Source: Oceaniglobus indicus (GTDB lineage: Bacteria > Pseudomonadota > Alphaproteobacteria > Rhodobacterales > Rhodobacteraceae). Taken from it: a stretch of DNA of 64,000 nt. This document shows positions 18,215 to 27,792 of this stretch, one piece after another. The stretch lies in NCBI RefSeq assembly GCF_002751875.1, contig NZ_NMZM01000005.1, positions 248,001-312,000 on the forward strand, given 5' to 3'. The stretch's first letter is position 1. Each line of letters opens with the position of its first letter. The notes under the pieces were generated by a model, which saw nothing but the letters and a program-made list of their open reading frames with translations, did not search any database and was not told where the DNA came from. Made by a program: the position numbers and the translations under genes.

Positions 18215-19888
18215 ATGGCGGACGCAACCGTTCATGGCCACGAGGGACACGACGAGCGGGGCTTCTTCACCCGCTGGTTCATGTCCACGAACCATAAAGA
18301 CATCGGTATTCTATACCTCTTCGCCGCCGGCGCCGTCGGCTTCATCTCGGTCGCCTTCACCGTGTACATGCGGATGGAGCTGATGCATCCGGGCGTGCAG
18401 TACATGTGCCTGGAAGGCGCGCGCCTGTTCCCGACAGCGGTGGAAAGCTGCACGCCCAACGGGCACCTGTGGAACGTGCTGATCACCGGCCACGGCCTGA
18501 TGATGATGTTCTTCGTCGTTATTCCGGCGCTGTTCGGCGGTTTCGGCAACTATCTGATGCCATTGCAGATCGGCGCACCCGACATGGCGTTCCCGCGGAT
18601 GAACAACCTGTCGTTCTGGCTGTTCGTCGCCGGTTCCTGCCTGCTGATCGCATCGGTGTTCGCACCGGGCGGCAACGGCCAGTCCGGATCGGGCATCGGA
18701 TGGGTGCTCTATGCACCGCTTTCGACGCGCGAGGGCGGGTTCTCGACCGACCTTGCCATCTTCGCGGTTCACGTTTCCGGCGCCTCGTCGATCCTCGGCG
18801 CCATCAACATGATCACCACCTTCCTGAACATGCGTGCCCCCGGCATGACCCTGTTCAAGGTGCCGCTGTTCTCGTGGTCGATCTTCGTCACGGCATGGAT
18901 GATTCTGCTGGCGCTTCCCGTTCTCGCCGGCGCGATCACGATGCTGCTGACGGACCGCAACTTCGGGACGACCTTCTTCGATCCCGCGGGTGGCGGCGAT
19001 CCGGTGTTGTATCAGCATATCCTGTGGTTCTTTGGCCATCCGGAAGTGTATATCGTGATCCTGCCCGGCTTTGGCATCATCAGCCACGTCATCGCCACCT
19101 TCGCGCGCAAGCCGATTTTCGGCTACCTGCCGATGGTCTGGGCCTTGATCGCCATCGGCGCACTGGGCTTCATCGTCTGGGCACACCACATGTACACGGT
19201 GGGCATGTCGCTGACGCAGCAGTCGTATTTCATGCTGGCGACCATGGTGATCGCGGTGCCGACCGGCATCAAGATCTTCAGCTGGATCGCGACGATGTGG
19301 GGCGGTTCGGTCGAATTCAAGGTGCCCATGCTCTGGGCGTTCGGCTTCCTGTTCCTGTTCACCGTGGGCGGTGTGACCGGCGTCGTGCTGGCCCAGGCCG
19401 GGATCGACCGTGCGTATCACGATACCTATTATGTCGTGGCACACTTCCACTATGTGATGTCGCTGGGCGCGGTGTTTGCCATCTTCGCGGGGATCTATTT
19501 CTACTTCCCCAAGATGTCGGGTCAGATCATCCCCGAGTGGATCGGCAAGGTGCATTTCTGGGCGTTCTTCATCGGCGCCAACCTGACGTTCTTCCCGCAG
19601 CACTTCCTGGGTCGTCAGGGCATGCCCCGTCGTTATATCGACTATCCCGACGCTTTCGCGACGTGGAACCTGGTTTCGTCCTGGGGGGCTTTCCTGTCCT
19701 TCGCATCGTTCCTGTTCTTCATCGTCGCGATTTTCTGGGTGATGTTCACCAAGCCGCGCACAGCACCGGCAAACCCGTATAACGAGTTTGCGGACACCTT
19801 GGAATGGACCCTGCCCTCGCCGCCGCCCGAGCACACGTTCGAGCAGCTGCCCAAGCAGAGCGACTGGGACATCCGGCACGAGCATTGA
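18215..19888 (+). CDS. ctaD: cytochrome c oxidase subunit I (aa3-type)
   Basis: Catalytic haem-copper subunit I, 557 residues and 12 membrane helices. The start at 18215 has AGGAGG seven bases upstream and gives [22 protein letters not shown]; the longer frame is not coding. Visible landmarks: [12 protein letters not shown] near the N-terminus, the Cu-B ligand and crosslinked Tyr region [23 protein letters not shown], and the haem ligands in [16 protein letters not shown]. It reduces O2 to water and pumps protons in the inner membrane. As in relatives that I recall, it stands apart from the ctaC/ctaE genes. Confidence 0.98.
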   Translation: MADATVHGHEGHDERGFFTRWFMSTNHKDIGILYLFAAGAVGFISVAFTVYMRMELMHPGVQYMCLEGARLFPTAVESCTPNGHLWNVLITGHGLMMMFFVVIPALFGGFGNYLMPLQIGAPDMAFPRMNNLSFWLFVAGSCLLIASVFAPGGNGQSGSGIGWVLYAPLSTREGGFSTDLAIFAVHVSGASSILGAINMITTFLNMRAPGMTLFKVPLFSWSIFVTAWMILLALPVLAGAITMLLTDRNFGTTFFDPAGGGDPVLYQHILWFFGHPEVYIVILPGFGIISHVIATFARKPIFGYLPMVWALIAIGALGFIVWAHHMYTVGMSLTQQSYFMLATMVIAVPTGIKIFSWIATMWGGSVEFKVPMLWAFGFLFLFTVGGVTGVVLAQAGIDRAYHDTYYVVAHFHYVMSLGAVFAIFAGIYFYFPKMSGQIIPEWIGKVHFWAFFIGANLTFFPQHFLGRQGMPRRYIDYPDAFATWNLVSSWGAFLSFASFLFFIVAIFWVMFTKPRTAPANPYNEFADTLEWTLPSPPPEHTFEQLPKQSDWDIRHEH

Positions 19889-19956
19889 CGGCCGACCATA
19901 CCCCTGAAACCGGGCGCCACATTCGACTTGGGCGTCCGGTTTCAAGTCACGGAAAG

Positions 19957-19990
19957 AACGCCTGCCGAATATCCTTCGGCAGGCGTTTTT
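19957..19990 (+). terminator. rho-independent terminator of ctaD
   Basis: A perfect 13-bp stem (AACGCCTGCCGAA / TTCGGCAGGCGTT) with loop TATCC ends in five T residues. A second hairpin without a T-run (19906-19945, one G-U pair) lies just before it, giving a tandem arrangement after the ctaD stop. Confidence 0.93.
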
Positions 19991-20131
19991 CGTCGAGGTG
20001 TCGAGGTTTGGCCGCTTGGCAGCGTTCCCGCCCCTCAGCGGTAACTGGATGCCTAAACGAGGCGCTGACCGCCCGTGAGACGGCGCCAAAGCTGCCTTCC
20101 TCGATCGTCGGGCTGTCCCCTGTCGCAAACC

Positions 20132-20467
20132 GTATGGGGCCGGCACGTCTATGCCGGGGGCGACGATCCCGCCGCAGCGGCGCTGTCCGGGGTCAACGCG
20201 CGTGCGACGCTGATTTCGGTCCATGCACTCGGCGGGCCGATCTGCGCCTTCGCCGGCTGGGCCCTGATCGGGCGTATCGGGGCGGTCTCGCCGCAGGCCG
20301 GGGCGCGGTGCCATTGCCGGCACGCTTTTCGGGGCACTGATCGTGGGCGTCTCACCCTGAGGCTGCGTCTCATCGGGGGCGATGTCCAGTGGACCTATCT
20401 GCTGATCGGTGATCTGATCATGTCCGCCGTCACCGTCGACAAACGTATCCGGAGGGCCAGCCTGTGA
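20132..20467 (+). pseudogene. frcC: frcC relic: fructose-type ABC permease fragment
   Basis: A decayed C-terminal piece of an RbsC/FrcC-family sugar permease. Recognisable segments: GRHVYAGGDDPAAAALSGVN followed by ARATLISVHALGG and FAGWALIGRIGAVSP (about 20139-20295), then in another frame GTLFGALIVGVSP ending in a TGA, then in the original frame LRLIGGDVQWTYLLIGDLI and VTVDKRIRR to the stop at 20465-20467. Between the blocks, sequence expected for a complete permease is missing. So there are at least two frame changes plus an internal deletion, and the N-terminal two thirds are gone. The following frcA relic starts on the stop codon (TGATG), keeping the ancestral operon spacing. Confidence 0.8.
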
Positions 20468-20814
20468 TGAACCCCGAACCCATCCTGACCATCCAGAACA
20501 TTAAGCAGACGATCAAAACCATGTCCGGGGGTGAGCGTCAGGGCATAGCCTTGGCCCGTGCGCCGGCCTTCGGCTCCAAGATGGTGATCCTCGGGAAGGT
20601 GCTGAAGCTGATCCAGCGCGTGCGCGACCGCGGCGTGCCGATCATCCTGAACAGTCACAACATGTCCCACGTCTTCGAGGTCGCCGACCAGATCCATGGT
20701 CATCGTCTGGGGCGGGGGCTGTGCGTGCTGAAGCCCGACGAGGTTTGCATGTCCGACACCGTTGCGCTGATGACCGGTGCGTTGTTGCCCGACGGCCTGA
20801 CCTGGGCCGCCTGA
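20467..20814 (+). pseudogene. frcA: frcA relic: fructose-type ABC ATPase with internal deletions
   Basis: An open frame of 115 codons that keeps only scattered parts of a ~260-residue FrcA/RbsA-type ATPase. The normal beginning is NPEPILTIQNI, but the Walker A and Q-loop region is absent. TMSGGERQGIALARAPAFGSK is the ABC signature with the following helix. Walker B is destroyed: MVILGKVLKLIQRV joins the VIL strand directly to a later helix, losing the DEPTAALG block. H-loop sequence SHNMSHVFEVADQI and a C-terminus like MSDTVALMTGALLPDGL remain. Without Walker A and B it cannot hydrolyse ATP. The frame has stayed open, so it could still be translated. Confidence 0.8.
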
Positions 20815-20816
20815 AG

Positions 20817-21491
20817 ATGCGGGATCTCGATCGCGATACGACCATCATCCTCGACCTGATCGAACGTCGACTGGGGGCGGATCTTGCCGCCGGACGCCGC
20901 CGCGTGGTCGCCATCGCCGGCCCGCCGGCATCGGGCAAGTCGACCCTCGCGGCGCGCGTGGTGGAGGGCATCAACCGCAAGGCAGGCGACACGGCGGCGC
21001 TGTTGCCGATGGACGGGTTCCACCTCGACAACGCAACGCTGGATGCGCGCGGGCTGCGCCAGCTCAAGGGCGCGCCCGACACCTTCGACGCCGACGGCTT
21101 CGTGGCGCTGGTGCGGCATGTCCGGCAAGGCAATGCCGATATCCGATATCCGCTCTTTGATCGGGCGCAGGATCGCACGCTTCCCGGCGCCGGGTTCTTG
21201 CCGGAAGCCACACCGCTTGTCGTGGTCGAGGGCAATTATCTGCTTCTGCGCCAGGGGGCCTGGGCCGGGTTGAGCAACCTCTTTGATCTGACGGTCATGC
21301 TGGCGCCGCCACTGGCCGAGCTTGAGGCGCGCCTGATCGCCCGCTGGCGCCACCACGGGCTTGCCCCCGCCGCCGCCGAAGCACGGGCCCGCGGCAACGA
21401 CCTGACCAACGCGCGCACCGTCATGACTGAAAGCGCCGAAGCCGACCTCTTCCTCGGCGATTCGCACGATACCGAAGACAACAGGTGCTGA
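20817..21491 (+). CDS. frcK: FrcK-like kinase (nucleoside/fructokinase family)
   Basis: An intact 224-residue P-loop kinase with Walker A GPPASGKST near residue 32, MDGFHLDN, and VVVEGNYLLL typical of the PanK/uridine-kinase-like family that includes FrcK of frcBCAK operons. It begins three bases after the frcA relic stop, matching its usual place at the end of the fructose transporter operon. The transporter genes are broken yet the kinase has no frameshift or stop, so it may have been kept for another role or be the last part to decay. The start at 20817 follows the family N-terminus; a frame extension upstream lies inside frcA sequence. Confidence 0.75.
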   Translation: MRDLDRDTTIILDLIERRLGADLAAGRRRVVAIAGPPASGKSTLAARVVEGINRKAGDTAALLPMDGFHLDNATLDARGLRQLKGAPDTFDADGFVALVRHVRQGNADIRYPLFDRAQDRTLPGAGFLPEATPLVVVEGNYLLLRQGAWAGLSNLFDLTVMLAPPLAELEARLIARWRHHGLAPAAAEARARGNDLTNARTVMTESAEADLFLGDSHDTEDNRC

Positions 21492-21581
21492 AGATCTTAG
21501 CGGACACACCACCGTCCGTGATGCGCACCCTCGTCGGGGGTCCGGCGTATTATCGGAGCCATTTGTCACCACTGGGGAAAG

Positions 21582-21658
21582 TGGCGATCCCGGGAGGACT
21601 CGAACCCCCAACATCCTGATTAGAAGTCAGGTGCTCTATCCAGTTGAGCTACGGGACC
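21582..21658 (-). tRNA. tRNA-Arg (UCU)
   Basis: A 77-nt tRNA with encoded CCA. The acceptor GGUCCCG pairs with CGGGAUC (one G-U), D-loop CUCAACUGGAUAGAG, anticodon stem CCUGA/UCAGG with loop CUUCUAA (anticodon UCU), and T arm GGGGG-UUCGAGU-CCUCC. It is read toward the frc relic. Upstream on the minus strand TTGACC (21698-21703) could serve as -35, without a convincing -10. Confidence 0.97.
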
Positions 21659-21853
21659 GTGCCATGTCGCGCGTTCATTCTTCGCCCTGCCCGCGACGGT
21701 CAAATACCCGGTCGGAACCCAGGCGGATTTGGTCGGCGCGGGCGCGTGAAACGTTCCGCCGCGAGACATAAACGTTCAGCTTCCGTTGGGCAAGCGGAAC
21801 CGCCGCAATGGAACGGGCGCGCGCCCGGTTGCCGGATGCGCGCGTTCCTGGAG

Positions 21854-22819
21854 CTATCTGACCGGGTTGCGATAGCTCATGCGCCGCACCGATCCGGTTT
21901 TCGAGCGCATCAGGATCGTCTCGGTGGTCAGGAACCCCGGCTCGCGCTTGATCCCGGCCACGACCGATCCGTCGGTGACGCCGGTGGCGGCGAAGATCAC
22001 GTCGCCGGTGACCAGATCGTCACGGGTATAGACGCGGTCGAAGTTCGTGATCCCGGCCTTTTTCGCACGGCCCTTTTCATCGTCGTTGCGGAACAGCAAC
22101 TTGCCAAACATCTGCCCGCCCATGCATTTCAGCGCGGCGGCGGCCAGCACGCCTTCGGGCGCGCCGCCCGATCCCATGTACATGTCGATGCCGGTGCGTT
22201 CCGCCTCGGCGCAGTGGATGATGCCGGCGACGTCGCCGTCGGTGATCAGCCGGATCGCGGCGCCAGTGGTGCGGATTTCGGCAATCATCTCGGCGTGGCG
22301 GTCCCGTTCCAGAACGCAGACGGTGATGTCCTCGGTGCTGCACCCCTTGGCCGAGGCCAGCGCGCTGACCCGCTCGGCCGGGCTCATGTCCATTGTCACG
22401 ACACCGGTCCGGAAGCCGGGACCGATGGCCAGCTTGTCCATATAGACGTCGGGCGCGTGCAGCATGGAATGGCGTGCGCCCATGGCGATCACGGTCAGGG
22501 CGTTCGGCATGTCCTTGGCTGTCAGGGTCGTGCCTTCCAGCGGATCCAGCGCGATGTCGACGGCGGGACCGTTACCGGTGCCGACCTCTTCACCGATATA
22601 GAGCATCGGCGCCTCGTCACGCTCGCCCTCGCCGATCACGACGGTGCCGGCGATGTCCAGCTTGTTCAGCTGGTCGCGCATGGCGTTGACCGCCGCCTGG
22701 TCCGCCTTCTTCTCGTCGCCGCGCCCGATCAGCTTGGCCGATGCCAACGCCGCCGCCTCCGACACCCGCGCCAGCCCGAGGGACAGCATGCGGTCGTGAA
22801 ATTCAGTTTGGTTGGCCAT
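21854..22819 (-). CDS. glpX: class II fructose-1,6-bisphosphatase
   Basis: GlpX-type phosphatase (321 residues), which dephosphorylates fructose-1,6-bisphosphate in gluconeogenesis and the Calvin cycle. Signatures: IGEGERDEAPMLYIGE and DIALDPLEGTTL (metal and phosphate binding), then GDVAGIIHCAEAERTGIDMYMGSGGAPEGVLAAAALKCMGG (split here across about residues 205-245). It lies 89 bp downstream of hom on the same strand, an adjacency that I recall from many alphaproteobacteria. Confidence 0.95.
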   Translation of the reverse strand: MANQTEFHDRMLSLGLARVSEAAALASAKLIGRGDEKKADQAAVNAMRDQLNKLDIAGTVVIGEGERDEAPMLYIGEEVGTGNGPAVDIALDPLEGTTLTAKDMPNALTVIAMGARHSMLHAPDVYMDKLAIGPGFRTGVVTMDMSPAERVSALASAKGCSTEDITVCVLERDRHAEMIAEIRTTGAAIRLITDGDVAGIIHCAEAERTGIDMYMGSGGAPEGVLAAAALKCMGGQMFGKLLFRNDDEKGRAKKAGITNFDRVYTRDDLVTGDVIFAATGVTDGSVVAGIKREPGFLTTETILMRSKTGSVRRMSYRNPVR

Positions 22820-22908
22820 GGGATTTCCTTGCGTCGGGACAGGTGAGCGGTCAGGCGCGATCTAACCCGCGCGGCGCGGCCCACACAAGACTGTTAGCGT
22901 CGCAACCC

Positions 22909-24195
22909 TCAGACGTCCTCGATGCGGATCGCCACCGGATCGCCCACCAGAACCCCGGTGCCGGCCATGCCGTCGATCGCCCGATCCAGCGCATCGCGCG
23001 TGGCCTTGTGGGTGACGATCAGCACCGGCGCGGTGGTTTCGGCGTGATTGTACTGGCGCATCCGGTCGATGGAAATCCCGGCCTCGCCCAGCACGGTGGC
23101 GATCCGCGCCAGCGCCCCCGGCTTGTCCTGCAACCGCATCCGAAGGTAAAACGACGCCGGCGGTCCGGAATGGGCGGCGGGTGACGGTTTCAGCGTCGTG
23201 GCCGGCTGACCGAAGGTCGATATGCGGATGCCGCGCGCGATGTCCATGACGTCGGCCATGACCGCGCTGGCCGTCGGGCCCATGCCCGCACCGGCCCCGC
23301 GCAGCACGATCTGCCCGACGCTGTCGCCTTCCAGAACCACCATGTTGGTGCCGCCCTCAAGCTGTCCCAGCGGTGAATCCGATGGCACGAGGCAGGGTGT
23401 CATGCGCTGCTCCAACCCCCGCCCGGTCAGTTGCGCGACGCCCAGAAGCTTGATGCGGAAGCCCATGTCGGCGGCCTGGCGAATATCGTCAATGCTGATC
23501 CGGCCGATGCCTTCCATGACGACCGATCCGAAATCGACGCGGGTGCCGAAGGCGATGGCCGCCAGCAGCGACAGCTTGTGCGCCGCATCGATCCCGCCCA
23601 CGTCCAGGTTCGGATCCGCCTCGAGGTATCCCAGGTCCGACGCCTCCTGAAACACGTCGGCGTAGGGCAGACCCGCGCTTTCCATCCGCGTCAGGATGTA
23701 GTTGCAGGTGCCGTTCATCACGCCCATGACGCGCGTGATCTCGTTTCCGGCCAACCCTTCGGTCAGGGCCTTGACCACCGGGATGCCACCGGCGACGGCG
23801 GCCTCGAAGCGGATCACGGCGCCCTTCGCCTCGGCCCGTTCGGCCAGATCCTGACCGTGGTGCGCCAGCAGCGCCTTGTTGGCGGTGACCACGTCCTTGC
23901 CCGCCGCGATGGCGGCTGCCACCGCGTCATGGGCCGGGCCGCTGTCGCCCCCCACCAGTTCGACGAAGATATCGACATCATCGCGCCGGGCCAGGGCCAC
24001 GGCGTCATCCTCCCAGGCGTAACCGTTCAGACGCACACCACGATCCTTGTCACGGCTGCGCGCGGACACGGCGGTGATCTCGATCGCGCGCCCGGTGCGG
24101 GCCTGCAACACCGCCGCGTGCCGCTGGACGATCTTGACGACGCCGGTGCCGACAGTGCCGAGCCCCGCGATACCAAGGCGAAGGGGGGTGGTCAT
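22909..24195 (-). CDS. hom: homoserine dehydrogenase
   Basis: Reduces aspartate semialdehyde to homoserine for Thr, Met and Ile synthesis. The 428-residue protein has an N-terminal NAD(P) Rossmann domain (GIAGLGTVGTGVVK), the catalytic domain with MNGTCNYILTRM and GYLEADPNLDVGGIDAAHKL (Lys and Asp of the active site), and a C-terminal ACT domain (about residues 350-428, QDKPGALARIATVLGEAGIS) that gives threonine feedback control. It is followed by glpX. Confidence 0.96.
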   Translation of the reverse strand: MTTPLRLGIAGLGTVGTGVVKIVQRHAAVLQARTGRAIEITAVSARSRDKDRGVRLNGYAWEDDAVALARRDDVDIFVELVGGDSGPAHDAVAAAIAAGKDVVTANKALLAHHGQDLAERAEAKGAVIRFEAAVAGGIPVVKALTEGLAGNEITRVMGVMNGTCNYILTRMESAGLPYADVFQEASDLGYLEADPNLDVGGIDAAHKLSLLAAIAFGTRVDFGSVVMEGIGRISIDDIRQAADMGFRIKLLGVAQLTGRGLEQRMTPCLVPSDSPLGQLEGGTNMVVLEGDSVGQIVLRGAGAGMGPTASAVMADVMDIARGIRISTFGQPATTLKPSPAAHSGPPASFYLRMRLQDKPGALARIATVLGEAGISIDRMRQYNHAETTAPVLIVTHKATRDALDRAIDGMAGTGVLVGDPVAIRIEDV

Positions 24196-24273
24196 GGGGC
24201 GCGCTCCGTATGGTGATGGGTCCGCCCTGACCTAGCGGGTTTGGCGCGGGCGTTCAACGTGGGTCGCGCCCGC

Positions 24274-24588
24274 TCAGCCACCGGCAAGGCGGGCGGCGTT
24301 GCGTTGCCCCGCGTTGCGCAGGCGGGTGCGCTCGGCCGCCGTGATCGGCGATCCGCGCAACAGGGCGGCGCGCGCCCGCAGGGCGGCAGCGCGGGCGGCC
24401 AGCGTATCGGGCAGCGCCGCATCGATCCGGTCATCGGATCCGGCCCGCGCCAACAGCGGGCCCAGCGGCACCAGTTTCGGATAATCCACCCGCGCCGCGG
24501 CGGATCTTTCCGCGGTGTCAAGCTCGGGGAACGTGGCGCAGCCGGCCACAAGCGCGGAGAGAACGAGGAGACGGACGGGATGGATCAT
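24274..24588 (-). CDS. small hypothetical lipoprotein
   Basis: A 104-residue protein with a lipoprotein signal: MIHPVRLLVLSALVAGCATF, lipobox LVAGC (Cys17). The mature part is Ala/Arg-rich and helical (RAAALRARAALLRGSPITAAERTRL). No known domain is recognised. It is 78 bp upstream of hom on the same strand and may be expressed with it. Codon use is like its neighbours, supporting a real gene. Confidence 0.65.
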   Translation of the reverse strand: MIHPVRLLVLSALVAGCATFPELDTAERSAAARVDYPKLVPLGPLLARAGSDDRIDAALPDTLAARAAALRARAALLRGSPITAAERTRLRNAGQRNAARLAGG

Positions 24589-24682
24589 GGTTCCTCGCGT
24601 GCGGGCTTTGACACCCTTCTAGCGGCGCAACCGCCATCAAGGCAACGGTGGACAGGGCGCGTAAAACCGGCACAACGGCAGG

Positions 24683-25129
24683 ATGAGCTTTGTGTCGCAC
24701 ATGGAGATTGCCCTGGCCGAGGCCCGCGCTGCCGCCGCCCGTGGCGAGGTGCCGGTGGGCGCCGTGGTCGTGGCGCGCGGTGTCGTGATCGCACGGGCCG
24801 GCAACCGCACGCGCGAATTGCACGACCCGTCCGCCCATGCCGAGATCCTGGCGATCCGGGCGGCCTGTGCCGCCCTCGGGTCCGACCGGCTGCCGGGTTG
24901 CGATCTGTGGGTCACGCTGGAACCCTGCCCGGCTTGCGCGGCGGTGATTTCCGCCGCCCGCATTGCCCGGCTCTATTACGGCGCGGGCGATCCGAAATCA
25001 GGCGGCGTGGCCCAGGGGCCGCGGATCTTCACCCACCCCCAGGCGCATCACGTTCCCGAAATCTATGACGGGATCGCCGCCGATCAGGCCGAAACCCTGT
25101 TGCGCGATTTCTTTCGCGCCCGCCGCTGA
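24683..25129 (+). CDS. tadA: tRNA(adenine34) deaminase
   Basis: Converts A34 to inosine in tRNA-Arg(ACG). The 148-residue protein is a zinc cytidine-deaminase fold: His52 and Glu54 in SAHAEI, and Cys82/Cys85 in EPCPACAAVI. The family motif GEVPVGAVVV precedes them and YYGAGDPKSGG follows. It is transcribed divergently from the lipoprotein gene and converges on the UPF0173 gene with a 14-bp gap. Confidence 0.93.
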   Translation: MSFVSHMEIALAEARAAAARGEVPVGAVVVARGVVIARAGNRTRELHDPSAHAEILAIRAACAALGSDRLPGCDLWVTLEPCPACAAVISAARIARLYYGAGDPKSGGVAQGPRIFTHPQAHHVPEIYDGIAADQAETLLRDFFRARR

Positions 25130-25143
25130 GACCCGGCGCGACG

Positions 25144-25812
25144 CTAGAGCGTCACAACCTCCATCACCTCGGGGGTCAGGACCTGCACGTCCGGCAGGGC
25201 CGCGATCATCGCCTTGGCATCCTGCGCCAGAAGCGGGAACGTCTTGTAATGGCCGGGAATGACGGTGCGGAACTGGAAATACCGCTTGGCCGCCCAGGCC
25301 GCGCGCTTCATGCCCATGGTGTAATGGCCGCCGGCGCACAGGATGCCGATATCGGGGCGGTGCAATTCGCCCATCCATTCCATGTCGGCCATGATGTCGG
25401 TGTCGCCGCTGAAATAGATCGTGCGCCCCTCGCCCGAGATCATGAACCCCGCTTCGGAGCCGGCATGGCCGCCATCGGGCGTGGTCGATGAATGGGTGGC
25501 GTTGACCATCGTCACCTTCACATCTCCCAGTGTAATGGTCCCGCCCTTGTTGAAGCCGGTGGTCTCGACCCCCTGATCGTCCAGCCACTTCATCAGCTCG
25601 ACCATTCCTGCCACAGGCAGGCCCAGCGACGCCGCGTCCGAGGCGTGATCGCCGTGACCATGGGTCAGCAAGACGTGGGTCGCGCCGGCCACCGCTTCGG
25701 CCTTGCGGTCTTCGGGGAATGACGGGTTGCCGGTAAACCACGGGTCCATCAGCAACACCTGATCGGCGATCTCGATGCGGAAACTGCCGTGGCCAAGCCA
25801 GATGATCTTCAT
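25144..25812 (-). CDS. UPF0173 metal-dependent hydrolase
   Basis: A metallo-beta-lactamase-fold protein of 222 residues. The start at 25812 gives MKIIWLGHGSFRIEI, the family N-terminus; the longer open frame upstream runs antisense into gatC and is not coding. The HxHxDH-type metal site is THGHGDHASDA, with later ligands in HSSTTPDGG and YFSGDTDIM. The UPF0173 (YtkL/UlaG-like) family has no firmly assigned substrate. It is divergent from gatC across 124 bp. Confidence 0.9.
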   Translation of the reverse strand: MKIIWLGHGSFRIEIADQVLLMDPWFTGNPSFPEDRKAEAVAGATHVLLTHGHGDHASDAASLGLPVAGMVELMKWLDDQGVETTGFNKGGTITLGDVKVTMVNATHSSTTPDGGHAGSEAGFMISGEGRTIYFSGDTDIMADMEWMGELHRPDIGILCAGGHYTMGMKRAAWAAKRYFQFRTVIPGHYKTFPLLAQDAKAMIAALPDVQVLTPEVMEVVTL

Positions 25813-25936
25813 GTCATGTCCTTTCGTGTTTGCCCTCAGTGTAACACAGCGCACCGAGGGGGAAAGCGCGCCGCGCTTGAAGCCCGCGATGCGAATGGAT
25901 AAACGCACAGGCGACAGGAAATCCCGGAGCCGCCAC

Positions 25937-26224
25937 ATGTCCATCGACACCGAAACCGCCGCCCGCGTGGCCAAGCTGGCCCGTATCAGGGTCGAACCCG
26001 ATGCGCTGCCCGCGCTGGCCGATGCATTCAACACCATTCTCGGCTTTGTCGAGCAGTTGAACGAGGTCGATGTGGACGGGGTCGAGCCGATGACCGGCGT
26101 CACGCCCATGCGGCTGAAACGGCGCGACGACGTGGTGACGGACGGCGCCCAGCAGAAGGCGGTTCTGGCCAATGCGCCCGACGCCCGCGAGGGTTTCTTT
26201 GCCGTGCCGAAGGTGGTGGAATGA
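25937..26224 (+). CDS. gatC: Asp-tRNA(Asn)/Glu-tRNA(Gln) amidotransferase subunit C
   Basis: A small 95-residue subunit that stabilises GatA in the GatCAB complex, which amidates misacylated Glu-tRNA-Gln and Asp-tRNA-Asn. Typical sequence: [19 protein letters not shown] at the start, [16 protein letters not shown] in the middle and a C-terminal FFAVPKVVE. The stop overlaps the gatA start (ATGA). Start 25937 fits the family; the open frame extends upstream without homology. Confidence 0.95.
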   Translation: MSIDTETAARVAKLARIRVEPDALPALADAFNTILGFVEQLNEVDVDGVEPMTGVTPMRLKRRDDVVTDGAQQKAVLANAPDAREGFFAVPKVVE

Positions 26225-27708
26225 TGAGCGATCTGAACGCCCTGACCATCGCCGCCGCCCGCGACAAGCTGCGCGCGCGCGACATCACCGCGACCGAATT
26301 GACCGAAGCCTGCCTGGCGGCCGCCGAAGGATCCGGCAAGCTGAACGCCTTTGCCCACCACACGCCCGACATCGCCCGCGAACAGGCAAAGGCCGCCGAT
26401 GACCGGCTTGCCAAGGGCGACGCGCCCGCCATGTGCGGCATTCCGCTGGGCATCAAGGATCTGTTCTGCACGAAGGGCGTGCCGTCACAGGCCGCCAGCG
26501 CGATCCTGAACGGGTTCCGCCCGGAATACGAATCGACCGTTACCCAGAACCTGTTCGACGCCGGCGCCGTGATGCTGGGCAAGCTGAACATGGACGAATT
26601 CGCCATGGGGTCGAGCAACGAGACCAGCACCTATGGCAACGTCGTGAACCCCTGGAAGGGCGACGACGGCGCCGACCTGACGCCCGGCGGATCGTCGGGC
26701 GGATCGGCGGCGGCGGTGGCGGGCGATCTGTGCCTTGCCGCGACCGGCACCGACACCGGCGGCTCGATCCGCCAGCCCGCCGCGTTTGCCGGGATCACAG
26801 GGGTCAAGCCGACCTATGGGCGGTGTTCGCGCTGGGGCATCGTGGCCTTCGCCTCGTCGCTGGACCAGGCCGGACCGATGACCAAGGACGTGCGCGATGC
26901 GGCGATCATGCTGTCGGCCATGTGCGGCCACGACCCCAAGGATTCGACCAGCATGGACATGCCGGTGCCCGATTTCGAAGCGGCGCTGACCGGCGACATC
27001 AAGGGCAAGACGATCGGCATCCCCAGGGAATACCGGATGGACGGCATGCCGTCCGAGATCGAAAAGCTGTGGGAAGACGGCACCGCCATGCTGCGCGATG
27101 CCGGGGCCAGGATCGTCGACATCTCGCTGCCGCATACGAAATACGCCCTACCCGCCTATTACGTCATCGCCCCGGCCGAGGCGTCAAGCAACCTGGCCCG
27201 CTATGACGGCGTGCGCTTCGGCCATCGTGCGAAACTGTCGCAGGGCGACGGCATCACCGAGATGTATGAAAAGACCCGCGCCGAAGGTTTCGGCGCGGAG
27301 GTGCAACGCCGCGTGATGGTCGGCACCTATGTGCTGTCGGCGGGATTCTACGACGCGTATTACAACCGCGCGCGCAAGGTCCGCACCCTGATCAAGCGGG
27401 ATTTCGACACCGTGTTCGCCGATGGTGTCGATGCGATCCTGACCCCCGCGACACCCTCGGCCGCGTTCCCGCTGGGAGCCATGGCCGACGCCGACCCGGT
27501 GCAGATGTATCTGAACGACGTCTTCACGGTGACGGTGAACCTGGCCGGTCTGCCCGGCGTTGCGGTGCCCGCGGGGCTGAACGCGAAGGGCCTGCCGCTG
27601 GGTCTGCAACTGATCGGCCGCCCGTGGGAGGAAGCCGATCTGCTGAACGTCGCCTATACGCTGGAGCGGGCCGCGGGCTTTGTGGCCAAACCTGCGAAAT
27701 GGTGGTAA
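26221..27708 (+). CDS. gatA: Asp-tRNA(Asn)/Glu-tRNA(Gln) amidotransferase subunit A
   Basis: The glutaminase subunit of GatCAB, 495 residues, amidase-signature family. The catalytic triad is Lys79 ([10 protein letters not shown]), Ser158 ([13 protein letters not shown]) and the nucleophile Ser182 ([12 protein letters not shown]). It produces ammonia from glutamine and channels it to GatB, whose gene is not in the window. The adjacent ATG at 26224 is an alternative start. Confidence 0.97.
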   Translation: MMSDLNALTIAAARDKLRARDITATELTEACLAAAEGSGKLNAFAHHTPDIAREQAKAADDRLAKGDAPAMCGIPLGIKDLFCTKGVPSQAASAILNGFRPEYESTVTQNLFDAGAVMLGKLNMDEFAMGSSNETSTYGNVVNPWKGDDGADLTPGGSSGGSAAAVAGDLCLAATGTDTGGSIRQPAAFAGITGVKPTYGRCSRWGIVAFASSLDQAGPMTKDVRDAAIMLSAMCGHDPKDSTSMDMPVPDFEAALTGDIKGKTIGIPREYRMDGMPSEIEKLWEDGTAMLRDAGARIVDISLPHTKYALPAYYVIAPAEASSNLARYDGVRFGHRAKLSQGDGITEMYEKTRAEGFGAEVQRRVMVGTYVLSAGFYDAYYNRARKVRTLIKRDFDTVFADGVDAILTPATPSAAFPLGAMADADPVQMYLNDVFTVTVNLAGLPGVAVPAGLNAKGLPLGLQLIGRPWEEADLLNVAYTLERAAGFVAKPAKWW

Positions 27709-27792
27709 CTTCGACCTCTTGGAACGGGGGCAGCGCAGGGCAATGCCCCCGTTCCGCACGGCGCAAACAGGCAGCAATCGGATAAAAGAGAC

